From Chrysochromulina parva (lineage: Eukaryota; Haptophyta; Prymnesiales; Chrysochromulinaceae): a stretch of DNA of 12,247 nucleotides. The stretch is from positions 1 to 12,247 of the forward strand of contig PJAB01001782.1 in NCBI GenBank assembly GCA_002887195.1, in the 5' to 3' direction. Below the pieces are notes generated by a model. It made no database searches and was not told the origin of the DNA. It saw only the letters and a program-made list of their open reading frames with translations. The position numbers and the translations under genes are program-made. Shown one piece after another: positions 1 to 7,350 of the stretch (position 1 is its first letter; each line of letters starts with the position of its first letter).

Positions 1-268
1 ACAGCACGTGGCCGCTTGCTCTTGGCGTCGGCCTTAGCGTCGTCGACCGAAGCCGCCGCCTTGAGGGCGTCCTTCTTTTGTCTCTTCGGCAAACCGAAGG
101 TAGGCGGCACGCTGCATGGAAAACGGTGCCATTTGGGAAGCGTGCAGCCTGCCTGGATGTCGCACGGCCCCTGCTTGAATGCGTCCAGAGGCGTGGGTGC
201 CCCCGTCGGCACTGCGTCCTCCTGCTCCTCCTCCTCCTCCTCCTCCTCCTCCACCACCACCTCCGCCT

Positions 269-299
<31 letters not shown>

Positions 300-3200
300 G
301 AGGGCGGTGTTCCGGCGGCGGTTGGCGAGCAGAGCGTCAAGGGTCGGGTCGCCAACTGGCAGGGCCGTTGGCTCTTCATCCAGTGAACTCACTGCTGCCG
401 TCAACGCCGAATCAACCTGCAGCCGGCGCGGAGCGATGCCAAGACGTTTGGCGGGCGCAGCAGGCGCGGTGGCGGCAGGCGCGGTGGCGGCAGGCGCGGC
501 GGCGGGCGCATCGGTATCCCCCGCCACGAGCGGTCGCGTAGCTAGGTGACCCGCCAAGTGCGCCTGCTTAGCGTGCCACAAGCTCGCAAAGACAGCTCCG
601 CTTGGTGCAACGTACAAGTACTTGATCCTCGGGATCCGAGGAGCCTGCGCACGAGCCTCCGCCGCCTCTGCCGCCGCTCGCTCCTTTCCAATGTGCCTCG
701 CGTAGTGCAAGGCCGCCTCCTCCGGCGTCGCGAAGTTGCCGAGGAGGCGCTCCTTGCCGTTCTCCTTGATCACCGCCCTGTACTTGCCATGATTCTTGCG
801 CACGCCCTTGAAGCCCGTCTCACTGCTGCTTGATAGCACCAGCTCGAGCCCTTCGGCCGCCGCGGCAGCCTTCGCTTCGTCCGCCGTGAGAGTCTGTGGT
901 TCTCCTTTGTCCCTGGCCTCCGCCGCCTCTGCCGCCGCTCGCTCCTTTCCAATGTGCCTCGCGTAGTGCAAGGCTGCCTCCTCGGGCGTTGCGTAAGTGC
1001 CGAGGAAAATTTGCGTGCCTTTCGTTCGGACCATCGCATCGTACTTGCCAAATTGCTTGCAGCTCACACCTTTGAAGCCTGTCTTATTGCTAAAGGCCGG
1101 CACCAGCTCGAGCCCCTCGGCCGCCGCAGCTGCTCTGGCCTCGTCTGGCGTGAGCGGTTGTGGGCGTCCATCCCTTGCCCCCGCGACGGCACCCTTGAGC
1201 TTCGGCGCCGAGCATGCCATCTTGCGCCTCTTGGGCCCGCCAAACTTGGGCTTATCCAGGCAGTTGTCGCACTCGCCGCAGTCCACGTACAGCTTGCGCT
1301 GCTCCTTAGTCAAAGCGGGCGGGCGCGAGCCTTTGGCTGGAGCAGCGGCAGGAGCGGGGACAGCAGCGCCATCGTGATCTCCATCGTGAGCGCCATCGCG
1401 AGCGAGCTCTCCTGCGCCCTCTCTTACGCCATCATCTGCACCCTCTCCTGCGCCATCATCTGCACCCTCTCCTGCGCCATCATCTGCATCCTCTCCTGCG
1501 CCATCATCTGCACCCTCTCCTGCGCCATCATCTGCATCCTCTCCTGCGCCTTCATCTGCACCCTCTCCTGCGCCATCATCTGCACCCTCTCCTGCGCCCT
1601 CTCCTGCGACCTCGTCTGCGGCCTCGTCTGCACCCTCGTCCTCCATTCGGTCGGCTGCCGGCGCAAGTGTCGACGGCACAAGACCGTCATGGACAGGAAC
1701 AAGATCGCCAGGGTCCTCGCAAATGGGCTGTGCCGACGCTGGCCGTTGCAGAGCTCGCCGCCAGCCCAACTCGTGCGCACCCTTGAACAAGGCCCTATCG
1801 ATTATATATGGAAAGTCCTTGACAACCTCGAGGTCGCCAACGGACTCGGGCGGCAGTGGAGAGCTTTGGAAGGTGCCAGCGGTTTCGGCGGTCTCGGCCG
1901 GCTGTTCGGCCGTCTCTGCCGGCTGATTCCACTGCCCTGCCCAATGTCCCTCGTCTACGGCACCGCTCTCCAGCTGCTGTGGCCCCTCGCCCAATCCGCC
2001 CACTGCCGTTGCCTTCTTCCTTTGTCGAGGTTTCTTTGCCTCGGGGTGCTCGTGCTGCGCATACATCGCGCGCGCGAGCGCACCCTCGACAGCGTTGCCG
2101 AACGTGCCGATGTAGATGTGGCGATACTTGACCTCAAACTTCTTCCTACGATCTACGTAGCTCACGCCTTCGTAGCCAGTCGAGCTGCTCGACTCGCCCA
2201 CCTGCTTCCGTTTTTGTAGCTTGAGCTCGTACCCGCCGGCGTGCGTGGGCATCATCTCGCCGCTGGCTGAGGCGGCGGCAATGGCCGCGGCGGCCATCGC
2301 AGCGACGTCCCTGTTTGGCGGTCGACGCCGCTTGCGTCCCGATGCTGGCCTATCTCTCCCGCTGCTGCCACCACCATCGTCACCATCGTCATCGTCGCCG
2401 GCGCCATCGTTGCCTGAGACGTCGCCATCGTTGCCTGCGCCGGCGCCATCGTTGCCTGAGAGGGCGGTCAGCGCCAGGCGCTGGCGCTCTTGTTGCTCCT
2501 TTTCTGCATCCCGACGCTCAGCGGCCTCGTCGATGAGCCACTGTGGGATCTCGGGGACGAGCGGGAGGGCGGGTCGTGGAGGGGCAGGCGGCCGTGTGCC
2601 GGCCACGTCAGCCGTTGGCGCACCCTCCTGCCACGCCTCAAACACACCCTCAACCTCGTGCACCATCACGCCCGCCTCCAGGCCAGTCCGGTCCAACACC
2701 GCACGCGCGTCCTCGAGGGCGTGCAGGGCCTCGCGCCGCTCCCGCCGCGCCTTACGCCCGAGAACCACCCATCGCTCCCGGCAGTACTTATTGCCCCGGC
2801 GTGCAAGCAGCTCAGAGGTCTTGGCCACAGCCGCCCAACTCGATTTGCCGTGCGTCTCGACGCCATGGCGAAGGGCCGCGTCCTCTTCAGGAGTCCATGC
2901 ATCAACACCGCAATGCGGGACCACGCTCGTGGCAAGCCGATTTTGCCAACGCTCCCTGCACCTAGTGTACGGTCGACCACCCATGTGCTGCGGGCACCAT
3001 GATGCCCAGTCCTTGGCCCCATGCACAGCCACCAGCTCGCGAAGCTTTGCATCCTCTTCAACGGTCCAGGGACCCTTCTTGAGGCCTGGCTTGAGAGCGA
3101 AGCGCCAGCGCTCCAGACAGTCGTTCGACGAGCGTCCGGTGCCGAGGATCGTGGCGACACTGACCCACTGGCTTGTGTCTGCGGCCACTCCGCAGACCCG

Positions 3201-4757
3201 CTCGACAGCCCTTCGCAGCGCCTCGTCCTCCTCGACGCTCCAGGAGCGCCGAATGTGCCCTGCTTCCTTGTCCATCTTCGACGCTGCCCAGAAACGATGG
3301 CATGCCATCGGCGTGCGCCCGGGGAAGCCGGACGCACTCAATGCCGCCGCGACCATCTCCCATGCATGCAGTCCATGCACCTCGATGGCATTTTGTAGCG
3401 CTGCCTCCTCAGCAGCATCGAAGGGCACGTCGGATCGCGCTGTCGCGGACACGTCGGTACCGCGGCGCGCGAAGGTTGCCCGCCCGGAAGGGGCCCTGCC
3501 ACCGCCGCCGTTGCCGCCGCCGTGCGCACCGCGCGCCACCGCTGCTGGGGCGTCAGGCGCGCCGTCGCTGTCAACGCCGTCGCCATCATCTTCGGCGGCA
3601 GCAGTGGCGGCAGCAGCGGCGGGGGTCGTGGCCTTCTTGCGCCCGCAGCCGGCGCCAAAAAAGGGGCGAAGCCTCGGATCGTCGCGTTGTGACCACTGGA
3701 TCTGACACTCGCGCGCGGTGCGCTGTGGCACATGCTCCGCTGCGACGCGCTCCCAATCTCGCGGCGTGAGATGTAGCGGTGTGCCTGGCCAACAGGTCGA
3801 CAGCTGTTCGAGTACGGCGACGACATCATCCGTGGACACGCGGCACGCCAGCGTCGCGCGCTGCCGATGCACTCGTGCGTGCATGGCCTCGAGCTCCTCC
3901 CGCTTCTCCGCCGTTAGCGCGCCAAACACGACCAGGACCCCTTGGCCGTCATTGACGGTGGCGTCGTTGTCGGCGGCGTCGTGGTCGGCGCCATCGCCAT
4001 CATCGCCTGGGCCCTGGCCGCTGCCGCCTTGTCCGTCGCCGCTGGTGCCGTCGCAGCTGGTGCCGTCGCCGCTGGTGCCGTCTCCGCTGGTGCCGTCGCC
4101 GCTGGTGCCATCGCCGCGAGCACGGCTGGGTTGCTCTGCCGGTGCTGATGCCAGCCGGGTCACGATCGACGCTTCAATGGTGTCGATCGCCACGCGCATC
4201 ACGCCCGAGCGCAGGGCCCCACGCTCCGCTGGGCACCACGGCATAGAGGTCGCCCACTCGCGGGGTGGCTGCAGCGGCACGGCGGCATGGAGCTCTGCGC
4301 GGCGTCGCGCGTCGGCTGTGGGCGGTGGCCGTACGGATGGGTCGCTCGGGAGCAATGGCTGCACCGTCGGGCGCCAGCGCGCGTTGATGACTCGCTGGAT
4401 TCGCGCGCCCTGGTCGGCGGCACAATCTGCAGCCATGTCATCCATGCGGATGCGCGTCCGCTCGTGATGCTGTAGCGCACGCTCGATCATGGTGAGCTGC
4501 GTGCGGCACGTGCGCTGCAGCTGCAAATTCGCCTCGAGCGCACGCATCACAGCTGTGTGTGCGTCCGTGGCCGGGCGGCGCGACGCGGCATCCTCGACGA
4601 CGATGGAAAATGTGGAGGCAGATGCGCGAACGCCACACGCCGAGGGCGCGGTTGCAGAAGCGATGGCCGCGCGTAGCCGGCTCGAATCGTCTACCAGATC
4701 TTCGTCCGAGTCTTCGGCTCGTGCGGATGATGGCAGGCGTGGCGCGCGCGGCGGCAT
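1..4757 (-). CDS. SNAPC4/SNAP190-like multi-Myb protein fused to three AP2 domains and a CXXC zinc finger (3' end outside window)
   Basis: The frame starts at ATG 4757 (in-frame TGA at 4763-4761) and stays open for 1,585 codons to the window edge. Residues ~70-115 look helical/coiled-coil, and a Trp-containing segment follows at ~165-200, both as in SNAPC4. A half Myb repeat sits at ~330-370 (DWERV..RTARECQIQW). Four Myb repeats follow: ~444-497 (degenerate), ~504-556 (RRSWSVEEDEAL), ~562-608 (KKGPWTVEEDAKL) and ~619-668 (DAWTPEEDAAL). This 4.5-repeat order, with 'PGLKKG' joining repeats two and three, is the SNAPC4 pattern. AP2 domains lie at ~855-905, ~1221-1270 and ~1308-1357 (TGFKGV...LG.(Y/F)ATPEEAALHYARHIG). 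A short CXXC finger (C1160, C1163, C1166, KFGG, C1182) precedes the second AP2. Known role of the family: SNAPC4 is the large DNA-binding subunit of SNAPc, which recruits Pol II/III to snRNA genes. Inferred: nuclear DNA-binding protein with extra AP2/CXXC readers. An internal start making the AP2 part a separate gene is not excluded. Confidence 0.85.
214..299. repeat. CTC and CGC trinucleotide runs coding poly-Glu and poly-Ala
   Basis: Runs of CTC, CAC and CGC triplets are in register with the minus-strand gene. They encode nine Ala, an E-A-E-V-V-V spacer and nine consecutive Glu. This is a low-complexity linker near the C-terminal part of the visible protein and a likely length-polymorphic microsatellite. 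Confidence 0.85.
462..506. repeat. 15-bp tandem repeat, three copies, coding an Ala/Pro/Thr linker
   Basis: Three consecutive copies of AGGCGCGGTGGCGGC, the last one diverged, encode a repeated A-A-T/A-A-P pentapeptide in the minus-strand fusion gene. It is a flexible linker expansion that keeps the reading frame. Confidence 0.75.
655..992. repeat. Near-identical ~75-bp segments 261 bp apart (tandem AP2-unit duplication)
   Basis: Bases 655-~731 and 916-~992 are almost identical, with only a few differences. In the minus-strand gene both copies encode the end of an AP2 domain and its linker: ATPEEAALHYARHIG followed by KERAAAEAAEAR. The 261-bp offset is exactly 87 codons. The preceding linkers (AAAAAEGLELV) also match, so a whole linker+AP2 module was duplicated in frame. 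The high identity suggests a recent event or gene conversion. Confidence 0.85.
1260..1290 (-). other. Short-form CXXC zinc-finger segment within the fusion gene
   Basis: This stretch encodes YVDCGECDNCLDKPKFGG, and a fourth Cys follows at codon 1212-1214 after a basic PKRRKMA run. It matches the second half of the classical zf-CXXC domain (CGxCxxCxDxxKFGG...C). The first CGxCxxC arm of the usual two-zinc form is not seen, so the unit would bind one zinc. In animals CXXC fingers bind unmethylated CpG; whether this half-form does so is inference. Confidence 0.7.
1428..1595. repeat. 24-bp tandem repeat, seven copies, coding an acidic octapeptide
   Basis: Seven consecutive copies of GCCATCATCTGC(A/C)(C/T)CCTCTCCTGC-type units encode G-A-G-E-G-A-D-D-type octapeptides on the minus strand, with GAG/GAT (Glu/Asp) switches. 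Degenerate units flank both sides (about 1400-1427 and 1596-1640). The result is a roughly 70-residue acidic linker (~1044-1116) between the first AP2 domain and the CXXC finger. Confidence 0.85.
2376..2462. repeat. Irregular repeats coding a Gly/Asn/Asp-rich linker
   Basis: GCCATCGTTGCC occurs three times at 21-bp spacing, with ATCGTC runs to its left. On the minus strand this encodes repeated G-N-D-G motifs followed by a poly-Asp/Gly tail. It lies between the Myb block and the first AP2 domain. Confidence 0.7.
4038..4112. repeat. 15-bp tandem repeat, five copies, coding (D-G-T-S-G)n
   Basis: Five copies of GCCGCTGGTGCCGTC with single-base variants encode the D-G-T-S-G pentapeptide on the minus strand. 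It lies in the disordered stretch between the SNAPC4-like N-terminal region and the half Myb repeat. One unit carries Cys in place of Gly. Confidence 0.85.
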
Positions 4758-5021
4758 CCGTCACCACGACACGGAACGTCGTCGTGAACTTACCATGGTA
4801 CGGGAGCCACACACGATTACCAAACCTTCCCCCCCCCCTACCTCTCAAAGGTAATGGCGTCCCCGAGGAGGGCAACATCCTCCCCGGTCTGGGCCACAGT
4901 AGACTGGGCCCATGTCCCCGCGGCAGTGTGGTGCCGCGCGAGTTTGGGCGCTGGGCGCCCCCGACGCCCCGAGCGCCGAAGCCGCGCCCGGATTCATGAG
5001 TGATGTCGAACACACAAAAGC
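4758..5021. promoter_or_regulatory. Divergent intergenic (bidirectional promoter) region
   Basis: These 264 bp separate the start codons of the minus-strand Myb/AP2 gene and the plus-strand coiled-coil gene, so both promoters must lie here or overlap the coding ends. I see a C9 run near 4830 but no convincing TATA box. A short upstream ATG frame starts at 4996 and overlaps the start of the plus-strand gene. In-frame stops bound both start codons: TGA at 4763-4761 (minus) and TGA at 5001-5003 (plus). Confidence 0.5.
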
Positions 5022-6230
5022 ATGCAAGTGGAATTTTCACTAGCGACACTGCCCAGTGGCCGAGGACCCCCACCGCACGACGTGGAAGCGCGCGAAATAT
5101 GCTCGCGCGGCGCCCGCCACATGAAACAACCACAAGCAAAACTTGTTTGGGCGCAGTATCTATCTGTCATCCCTCGGGTCAATTCTGGAATGGAATTCTA
5201 CTCGGGAACCGTCGCCAAGGGGCCTCCCCCATCGACCGCCGTGACGTCGCGCTCTCCGAAGATGTCGCCGTCGGCGGCGGGTGCACCTTCAGATATCACC
5301 GAGGCCGCATTCAGCCGCTGGAAGGTGGAGCTGCAGAACAAGCTCATCGTCGAGCAGGAAAAGCAAGCGCACCGTGATCGCCTGCAATACAAGAAGCATG
5401 AAGACTCCAAGTACTGGGAACGCAAGCAAGCGCTGTGCAAGAAAACCGTCGACCAGTTTGGCAAGGCCAAGCTGGAGATGGAAGCTATTCGGCAGGCCAA
5501 CCTGACGCGAGGCGCGGAGTACAAGGCGGAGCTGGAAGAGATGAAGGAGATGGCAGCGGCGCAGCGGGAGGAGTGGATGCAGTTTGGCCACGAGCTGACC
5601 GTACAGCATGGGCCAGAGCAAACGGAGCGCACCAGGGCGCGGCTTGCAGAGACAGCGGAGCTGAAGGCGGAGCAGGGGCGGCAGGTGAAGCAGCTCTCAC
5701 AGGCCAACAAGAAACAGCGGCACGTGCAGCGCACGGCTCGGCTCGAGGAGAAGCGGCAGATTGTCGAGTCTACGAAGCAGCAGCTTTTCGGATCGGCAGA
5801 GGAGGCAAAGAACTTCGCCTTCCACCAAAGAGAGGAAATAGGCGGCGAGGTGCGCCGCACTGAGCGGCGTTGGCGGTCGCTCTCGAAGCAGGAGCGTGAG
5901 GCGTTTCTCACGCACGCGCACGACAACCACGAGAAGAACGACCACACGAAGGAGCACATGCGCGAGGTGCGAAAGGATCTCATCAAGAAGAATGCAGAAA
6001 AGGTCAACGAGGAGAAGGAGCGCAAGATGACTGATGCGATGAAGGTTGCAGAGAGCCGGGAGGAGCGCGTCAAGACCGCGCGGGGGGTCCGCGACGCCAT
6101 CTATTCCTCGCGCTACGCTGACTCCGAGAAGGCGAAGCTGATGAGCCAGTCACCGCAGGAGGCTGCTGCTCTGACGGGCATCATGGTGTCACCGTCGCCG
6201 ATGTCGCCGCAATATCGCCTTCAGGCATGA
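5022..6230 (+). CDS. Charged coiled-coil protein of unknown function, 402 aa
   Basis: The frame begins at the first ATG after the in-frame TGA at 5001. A second candidate start at 5190 (Met57) has the better Kozak context (purine at -3, G at +4), and residues 1-56 look less constrained. From ~95 to ~370 the protein is almost all helix: long runs rich in Glu, Lys, Arg, Gln and Ala with heptad-like spacing, few Pro or Gly and no membrane segment. The C-terminus is Ser/Pro-rich (SPSPMSPQ). Conserved-looking Trp residues (RW, YW, EEW, RRW) sit inside the helix. There are no introns. I do not recognise the family. The composition resembles cytoskeletal or axonemal coiled-coil proteins, but that is inference. 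Codon third positions are strongly G/C, as expected for a real gene, and the 300-codon antisense frame is its shadow. Confidence 0.85.
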   Translation: MQVEFSLATLPSGRGPPPHDVEAREICSRGARHMKQPQAKLVWAQYLSVIPRVNSGMEFYSGTVAKGPPPSTAVTSRSPKMSPSAAGAPSDITEAAFSRWKVELQNKLIVEQEKQAHRDRLQYKKHEDSKYWERKQALCKKTVDQFGKAKLEMEAIRQANLTRGAEYKAELEEMKEMAAAQREEWMQFGHELTVQHGPEQTERTRARLAETAELKAEQGRQVKQLSQANKKQRHVQRTARLEEKRQIVESTKQQLFGSAEEAKNFAFHQREEIGGEVRRTERRWRSLSKQEREAFLTHAHDNHEKNDHTKEHMREVRKDLIKKNAEKVNEEKERKMTDAMKVAESREERVKTARGVRDAIYSSRYADSEKAKLMSQSPQEAAALTGIMVSPSPMSPQYRLQA

Positions 6231-6267
6231 GAGCAGCGAGACGCTCTCATGCATCGCAAGTGCCTGA
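6221..6267 (+). terminator. Nested inverted repeats over the stop codon and start of the 3' UTR
   Basis: GCATGAGAG (6225-6233) and CTCTCATGC (6244-6252) are perfect 9-bp inverted repeats with a 10-nt loop. The stop codon TGA (6228-6230) lies inside the left arm. An outer pair, TCAGGCA (6221-6227) and TGCCTGA (6261-6267), overlaps it. In RNA this gives competing hairpins just after translation ends. A role in 3'-end formation or mRNA stability is inference; 'terminator' is the nearest available type. Confidence 0.5.
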
Positions 6268-6865
6268 ATCTTGAAAAGCGGCGACAGTTGACGTTCCAAC
6301 GCACGTGATGCGAGAGACACGGCACATGCCGGCATTAGGCCGAGTTACGTGGAACGGATGTAGCGGCCCAGTGAGCGGCCCAGCACTCGCGGCTGGGTGT
6401 GATGGACTTTCTAGCTGTGTCAGTCGTGGTGCTGCGTGACCGGACTGACCGAGACGCGAGGGAGCGTGCTGTGAAAAAGCGGACCGGGGGGACGCCGAGG
6501 TGGAAGTCCAAGTCGAGTGAGTCGCACCCGACCCTGGTGGGTGGTCGCTCTTTGGGCAAGATTTTTTGTCACCGTCCGCGCGGCGGCGCGCGCCGCATCT
6601 TTGGCGCGCCGCCCGCGGGCCGGCGCGCCGTCCCGTCCGCGATTATATCGCATCGGATGAAGATAGCGAATAGGCCGATAGGACAGCCCGGGATAGGCGA
6701 GTTGGCGAGAGTTCGACACACACAAGACACGCGTGGCCGCGTGGAACATCGAACAAGCGACCCGGCACCCGCTCACGCAATGTCGATTACGCTCGGAGTA
6801 AATATCACTCTTCTGCATGCCCATCATGCATGCCCTCTCGACGGTCCACATGATGCATGGCTCGC
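6231..6865. other. Noncoding spacer between convergent genes
   Basis: These 635 bp hold the 3' ends of two convergent genes. Open frames here (for example plus 6399-6932 and minus 6420-6851) read as Arg/Pro/His-rich noise without domains. Apart from the stop-codon hairpin and the GC-rich palindrome cluster near 6570-6640, I see no RNA gene or mobile element. Confidence 0.6.
6571..6639. repeat. GC-rich palindrome cluster with two GGCGCGCC sites
   Basis: GGCGCGCC, itself palindromic, occurs at 6603-6610 and 6622-6629, separated by a near-palindromic GCCCGCGGGCC core, so 6603-6629 forms an imperfect 27-bp palindrome. CGCGCGGCGGCGCGCG-type sequence precedes it, and CCGTCCGCG-type motifs flank both ends. 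It can fold into a very stable stem. Function unknown. Confidence 0.6.
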
Positions 6866-7350
6866 TCAGACCTCATCCTCCTTGATTTTGGTTGATGTCG
6901 GCGCAGGCTTCATGAGCTTCATGCCGCAGTAAATCAGATAGAGACCGTAGATGCCCGCCGCCACCATGCACGCAGAAGCCGCCGCGGGAGCGTCCTCGTG
7001 CGATACGCCGAGGTACCACTCACCACCTGAAGTGAGAACGCCGTACAAGAAGAGCTGCCACAGGAAGCGGGGCGGCGGGGATGAGTCGGCCGGCGGGTGG
7101 CACGTGCACACCCCTGTACGCATGCGGTGAACGGGCGTTGCGAGAGGGAGCCGCGCGTGACGAGGGAGGGTGGCAGCGTACGAGCGCAATCACGCCAAAG
7201 ACTGACAAGCCCGTGCAAAAGTACGCGCAGCACACGTCCATGTCCATGGCTGCAGCAGCTGCGATCGCGACACACAGCAACCACGTCAGCAAAGGAAGCC
7301 CTCGCCGTGGGGTGCACTGCCTCGGCGCCGAAAATGATTGATGCAAACAT
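6866..7350 (-). CDS. Small multi-pass membrane protein, spliced (exons about 7350-7182 and 7054-6866)
   Basis: The last exon (7054-6866) encodes LFLYGVLTSGGEWYLG..., then a hydrophobic helix (AAGIYGLYLIYCGMKLM) and a charged tail ending KIKEDEV. Upstream, another frame encodes LPLLTWLLCVAIAAAAA and a second helix ending FGVIAL at 7182. The two join cleanly across a GT-AG intron (7181-7055) in phase 0, fusing FGVIAL to LFLYGVL as one helix. Further upstream, a third frame starting at ATG 7350 has another hydrophobic segment (MFASIIFGAEAV). Joining it to the middle part needs one G fewer near 7300 or an unseen exon structure. The product would have about four membrane helices. I do not recognise the family; endomembrane location is inferred from hydrophobicity only. 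The exact start and first junction are uncertain. Confidence 0.55.
7055..7181 (-). other. Predicted GT-AG intron, 127 bp
   Basis: On the minus strand the donor is CTC|GTACGC at 7182/7181 and the acceptor is CTTCCTGTGGCAG|CTC at 7055/7054, with a pyrimidine-containing tract before the AG. Removing it restores one reading frame through two hydrophobic coding segments that lie in different frames. A second AG 25 nt downstream is possible but would remove part of the helix. Confidence 0.6.

Noticed and set aside
214..299. Trinucleotide runs as a possible noncoding satellite
   Set aside because: They lie in frame within the open minus-strand gene and encode poly-Glu and poly-Ala.
1428..1595. Regular 24-bp repeats resembling a CRISPR array
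   Set aside because: There are no unique spacers. The units are directly adjacent, in codon frame, and encode an acidic linker in a eukaryotic gene.
954..2219. 421-codon plus-strand open frame
   Set aside because: It is in exact codon register opposite the minus-strand Myb/AP2 gene. Its Cys/Leu/Ile repeats are the reverse complement of the acidic repeats, and the real domains are on the minus strand.
2666..3337. 223-codon minus-strand frame
   Set aside because: It overlaps the Myb repeats in a different frame on the same strand. Only the other frame gives Myb motifs.
2221..3705. 494-codon plus-strand open frame rich in Ser, Ala, Arg and Pro
   Set aside because: It lies opposite the Myb repeats in another frame, shows no domain, and its composition follows from the GC-rich antisense gene.
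4438..5139. 233-codon minus-strand frame across the divergent promoter
   Set aside because: Arg/Gly/His-rich with no motif. It overlaps both the Myb/AP2 gene start and the coiled-coil gene start.
5198..6100. 300-codon minus-strand frame
   Set aside because: It is the antisense shadow of the coiled-coil gene, reading as Ser/Cys/Arg-rich noise.
6815..6862. GCATGC and CATGATGCATGG motifs as a possible hairpin terminator
   Set aside because: The arms do not pair over more than six bases when checked; they are only short self-palindromes.
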